Source of the DNA: an uncultured Clostridia bacterium
GTDB taxonomy: Bacteria; Bacillota; Clostridia; TANB77; CAG-508
DNA: 8,608 nt
NCBI GenBank assembly: GCA_934177555.1
Contig: CAKPPL010000049.1
Coordinates: forward strand, 1-8,608
Direction of reading: 5' to 3'
Part shown: piece by piece, positions 5,943 through 8,608 of the stretch
Numbering within the stretch: position 1 is the first letter of the stretch
Layout: every line of letters begins with the position of its first letter
The notes under the pieces: model-generated
The model's database searches: none
What the model was told of the DNA's origin: nothing
What the model saw: the letters and a program-made list of their open reading frames with translations, nothing else
Position numbers and translations under genes: made by a program

Positions 5943-6665
5943 TTATCTGCTTTTAGCATAATTAAATTTTATTACTCCAGTATATTTAGGTATTGTGACT
6001 TTTTCCTGCTTTGTTATTGTTGCTTTTATTCCATATTGTGTTCTTAATGTATCTAAATATCCTCCTGTTCTATCTAATGCTCCTACGATAGCTTCTGGAA
6101 ATCCTATTGCTTTTATTTTGAATGGTACTCCTATTTTTTCACCATTAATTTTTATAACATTACCATCACATTCTATTGCTGATATTGATACAATTCTATG
6201 TTCATTTACAGATATTGCTTCTGCTCCTGCATTTTTTAGTTCATTTACAACTCTAATTACATCTATATCATGTACTAATAAGTCTCCTAAATTTCCCAAA
6301 TAGTTAGTTGATGTTGTTGTTGAATTATCATCTAATGTTACTTCTACTCCTGTTCCTGTAACTTCTGTTAGTCCTAAAGCTTTATTTGCTTCTTTTATTT
6401 TGCTTTCTAGTTCTGATAATTCACTATTATTTTGTGTTGCATTCGCTCTTTCTGTTTCTAAAGTCTTTTCCATTTCATCTAATTCATTATATAAATTATC
6501 ATATTTTTCTTTTGCCTTTAATACTTCATTACGTAACTCGTTTTCAGTTGCATTTGTACTTACTGTTAAACCTGCATTTTTAGTTGTTTTTATTTGTGCT
6601 GCTATTCCATATGTTAATACTATACACATACATCCTAAAATTAAACTTATTTTTGTTTTATTCAT
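5943..6665 (-). CDS. DUF881 family membrane protein (YlxW-like)
   Basis: A 240-residue protein with one N-terminal membrane segment (about 5-24), a coiled coil (about 40-97) and a C-terminal DUF881 domain. Domain motifs are GTGVEVTLDD (104-113), LLVHDIDVIRVVNEL (129-143), AGAEAISVNEHRIVSIS (146-162) and GVPFKIKAIG (179-188). This is the same architecture as the next gene; the pair look like an old tandem duplication that has diverged strongly. The ATG at 6665 follows GGAG by 8 bases. It starts 18 bases after ftsQ and its TAA overlaps a possible start of the next gene, so the four genes ftsQ to sbp form one tight unit. Position matches B. subtilis ylxW. Function is unknown. Confidence 0.9.
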   Translation of the reverse strand: MNKTKISLILGCMCIVLTYGIAAQIKTTKNAGLTVSTNATENELRNEVLKAKEKYDNLYNELDEMEKTLETERANATQNNSELSELESKIKEANKALGLTEVTGTGVEVTLDDNSTTTSTNYLGNLGDLLVHDIDVIRVVNELKNAGAEAISVNEHRIVSISAIECDGNVIKINGEKIGVPFKIKAIGFPEAIVGALDRTGGYLDTLRTQYGIKATITKQEKVTIPKYTGVIKFNYAKSR

Positions 6666-6683
6666 TTTTTGTTCTCCTTTCTT

Positions 6684-7469
6684 TTATTTTTCTTTAAAAT
6701 AAGGTGTAAAATTTTCGTTTATATTTCCATTTACATATATTGTTCCAGCATGTCCCTCTTCTTTTTTCAATAAAGCTTTTACATAATCCATTCTATTTGA
6801 AAGATTTGTTGCATTTCCCAAATTTATTATAATACTGTCTTGATTTAAATGTATTTTATATTCTTCATTGGTATCTATCTGTTCTATTTGATCATATATC
6901 CCTATTTTTTTTGTTTCTTCTCTTATTTGAAGTACATTTTCCATTTTTTCAAGATCTTTTTGATTTAATCTTTTATTATCTTCTAAATCTTCAATTTTTA
7001 CTTCCATTCCTGTTATTGTTATTAAATCTAATTTATTTATAGAATGTTCTAATAAATATCCTTGTTCATCTATATATATATATTCTCCACTTTCTGTTAA
7101 TATTTGATATTCTCTTTCTCTTTCTTTTATTTTTATGGTAATTGCATTAGGATATTCTTTTATTATTTTTGCATCTTCAGCATATCCATGTTTTTTTAGT
7201 TTTACTTTTGTTACAATTCCAGGAATTATAAATATATTATCTCCTATGTTTAAGCCAGAATCATTAAGAATTTGTTCTTGACTTATTTCCACATATCCTT
7301 GTATGTTTATTTCTTGAATTTTAAATGTATCAGATGTAAATAAATATGTACTTATACTTATAATTGCTATTAATAAAACTATAACTAATATTATAGTTTT
7401 TCTTCTTTTTCTTCTTTTTTGTTCTATCTCTTTTTGTTTATTTAATCTACTTTTAGTTTTAGCTGACAT
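6684..7469 (-). CDS. ftsQ: Cell division protein FtsQ/DivIB
   Basis: FtsQ/DivIB is a bitopic membrane protein that works with FtsL/DivIC and FtsB in septal peptidoglycan synthesis. From the chosen start the protein has 261 residues: a strongly basic cytoplasmic tail (1-24), one membrane segment (about 25-45), then a POTRA domain (about 48-117) with FKIQEINIQGYVEISQEQI and YPNAITIKIKEREREY, followed by the FtsQ beta region and a short acidic-basic tail. Sequence conservation is low, as is usual for this family, so the call rests on architecture plus position between murA and the DUF881 pair. A GTG at 7484 would add five residues, but the ATG at 7469 has GGAG 6 bases before it and that GTG has no clear site, so 7469 is preferred. 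Confidence 0.93.
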   Translation of the reverse strand: MSAKTKSRLNKQKEIEQKRRKRRKTIILVIVLLIAIISISTYLFTSDTFKIQEINIQGYVEISQEQILNDSGLNIGDNIFIIPGIVTKVKLKKHGYAEDAKIIKEYPNAITIKIKEREREYQILTESGEYIYIDEQGYLLEHSINKLDLITITGMEVKIEDLEDNKRLNQKDLEKMENVLQIREETKKIGIYDQIEQIDTNEEYKIHLNQDSIIINLGNATNLSNRMDYVKALLKKEEGHAGTIYVNGNINENFTPYFKEK

Positions 7470-7494
7470 TTTTTCTCCTTTCACATACCATATT

Positions 7495-7528
7495 ATTTTA
7501 CCACATTTATTATACTATTTTCCACATT
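7495..7528 (-). promoter_or_regulatory. Candidate promoter region of the ftsQ operon with a 21-bp spaced direct repeat
   Basis: On the minus strand an extended -10 like TGGTAAAAT (7495-7503) and a TATAAT (7509-7514) lie upstream of ftsQ; neither has a good -35. The heptamer AATGTGG occurs twice exactly 21 bases apart (plus-strand CCACATT at 7501-7507 and 7522-7528), bracketing the TATAAT, as an operator might. Because the murA terminator lies just upstream, some promoter must be here, but which hexamers are used is uncertain. Confidence 0.35.
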
Positions 7529-7564
7529 TTTTAAAAATTTCTTTAATTCATTTTTGATTTTTAT

Positions 7565-7607
7565 AAAAAAAATACACATATATTTTAATTTTTAATATAT
7601 GTGTATT
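7565..7607 (-). terminator. Rho-independent terminator after murA
   Basis: A perfect 14-bp inverted repeat (arms 7571-7584 and 7594-7607, 9-base loop) is followed on the minus strand by a run of T (7565-7570). It begins 5 bases past the murA stop and separates murA from ftsQ. The plus side is also T-rich, but no plus-strand gene ends here. Confidence 0.8.
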
Positions 7608-7611
7608 AACT

Positions 7612-8556
7612 TTATTTTTTTCTATATATCTTAGCTCCTAATTTTTTTAATTTTTGATCTATATTTTCATATCCTCTTAAAATATAGTGAATATTTTCTA
7701 CTTCTGTTATTCCTTTTGCTACCAATGCTTCAATTACTAATGCTGCTCCTCCTCTTAGATCTGTTGCTACAACTTTTGCTCCATCTATTCTTTTAGTACC
7801 TTTTATTATTGCATTTCTGCATTCTACTTTTATTTTAGCTCCCATTCTATTTAATTCTTGTACATATTTGTATCTACTTTCAAAAATATTTTCTGTTATT
7901 ATAGATGTTCCTTTTGCTGTTGATAGTAATGCTGCAAATATTGATTGCATATCTGTTGGAAATCCTGGATATGGCATTGTTTTTATATCTACAGCTTTTA
8001 TTCTTTTTGGAGCTTTTATTTGAACATAATTTTTTCCTATATCTAAAATGCAGTTAGCCTCTTCTAGTTTATTTATTATTGGTTCTATATGTTTTGGATT
8101 TACATTTGTTATTTTTACATTTCCTCCAGTTATTGCGCCTGCAACTAAATACGTTCCTGCTTCTATTCTATCTGGCATTATATTATAGCTTATATTTTCT
8201 GATAATCTATTTACACCTATTATTTCTAATCTGTCTGTTCCAGTGCCTTTTATTTTTGCACCCATTTTATTTAAATATTTTATTAAATCTTCAATTTCTG
8301 GTTCTCTTGCTGCATTTGTTAATACCGTCACTCCTTTTGCTAAAATAGATGCTAATATTATATTCTCAGTTGCTCCAACACTTGGAAAATCCAAATGTAT
8401 TTGTGTTCCTTTTATTTCACTTGTTTCACAAATTATTTCTCCAAATTCTTCTTTTATTTCTATCCCTAATTTTTCAAATCCTTTTAAATGTAAATCTATT
8501 GGTCTTGAACCAATTTCACATCCACCTGTTTGTGATAGTTTGTGGGTACATAAATT
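7612..8556 (-). CDS. murA: UDP-N-acetylglucosamine 1-carboxyvinyltransferase MurA (5' end missing or broken)
   Basis: MurA transfers enolpyruvate from PEP to UDP-GlcNAc, the first committed step of peptidoglycan synthesis. Reading from 8526 the frame gives TGGCEIGSRPIDLHLKG with the active-site cysteine (C115 in E. coli), then LDFPSVGATEN, the AGTYLVAGAI and PYPGFPTDMQ motifs, RGGAALVIEALVAKG and a normal C-terminus. The 304 residues from GGC match the expected length of this part of a ~417-residue enzyme. About 110 N-terminal residues are absent. Upstream of about 8541 the reading no longer looks like MurA and meets a TGA at 8557-8559, and I found no start codon before the active-site region. 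The first possible start, TTG 8394, would leave out the catalytic cysteine. Either the gene is broken or the last ~65 bases are an assembly junction. Confidence 0.85.
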   Translation of the reverse strand, partial: NLCTHKLSQTGGCEIGSRPIDLHLKGFEKLGIEIKEEFGEIICETSEIKGTQIHLDFPSVGATENIILASILAKGVTVLTNAAREPEIEDLIKYLNKMGAKIKGTGTDRLEIIGVNRLSENISYNIMPDRIEAGTYLVAGAITGGNVKITNVNPKHIEPIINKLEEANCILDIGKNYVQIKAPKRIKAVDIKTMPYPGFPTDMQSIFAALLSTAKGTSIITENIFESRYKYVQELNRMGAKIKVECRNAIIKGTKRIDGAKVVATDLRGGAALVIEALVAKGITEVENIHYILRGYENIDQKLKKLGAKIYRKK

Positions 8557-8608
8557 TCAAATGGAATACTAAGCCTCCGTTTTCATATAGCTCTCTATAC
8601 ATTTCATC
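8542..8608 (-). other. Unassigned right-edge sequence beyond the MurA homology
   Basis: Beyond the point where MurA similarity ends, the minus strand is open from the edge in another frame, reading DEMYRELYENGGLVFHLKF, and closes at a TGA at 8516-8518 inside the murA frame. A plus-strand frame is open here too. I recognise neither; the fragment is too short to call a gene, and it may be foreign to this locus. Confidence 0.4.

Noticed and set aside
7482..7484. GTG at 7484 as the start of ftsQ
   Set aside because: Its first codons are the Shine-Dalgarno sequence (AAAGGAG) of the ATG at 7469, so the downstream ATG is the better start.
8392..8394. TTG at 8394 as a true start of a short murA
   Set aside because: Conserved MurA sequence, including the active-site cysteine, continues in frame upstream; the TTG is an internal leucine codon.

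Overview
The window is a very AT-rich stretch (roughly a quarter G+C by eye) in which every supported gene is read from the minus strand. The gene set, a division and cell-wall (dcw) cluster next to a sporulation protease gene, points to an endospore-forming or recently spore-forming Bacillota, most likely an AT-rich Clostridia lineage. Purine-rich Shine-Dalgarno sites and hairpin-plus-U terminators fit this. The taxon is inferred from gene content, not from a marker search.

In transcription order (right to left) the layout is: murA (5'-truncated, near the right edge), hairpin terminator; ftsQ/divIB, ylxW-like DUF881, ylxX-like DUF881, sbp (DUF1290); a promoter region with a consensus -35 and 11-bp phased repeats; ftsA, ftsZ, terminator; a possible spoIIG-like promoter; spoIIGA, terminator; a promoter; murE, which runs off the left edge. 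The order divIB-ylxW-ylxX-sbp-ftsA-ftsZ is the same as in Bacillus subtilis, which supports the assignments of the small and divergent genes. Intergenic gaps are all under 150 bases.

The genes fit one programme. MurA and MurE make peptidoglycan precursor in the cytoplasm. FtsZ forms the division ring, FtsA ties it to the membrane, and FtsQ/DivIB belongs to the septal synthesis complex. Sbp and the two DUF881 proteins are membrane companions of unsettled role. SpoIIGA is the membrane protease that activates pro-sigma-E in the mother cell after asymmetric division.

Points that stand out: spoIIGA appears to start at a non-canonical AUA or AUU codon and is separated from sigE, its usual neighbour; five phased T/A-tract repeats sit just upstream of the ftsA promoter; murA loses its first ~110 residues at an abrupt break close to the window edge, which may be an assembly junction or real gene decay; murE is a sequence variant of the usual enzyme. 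I found no new defence, mobile or CRISPR system here.
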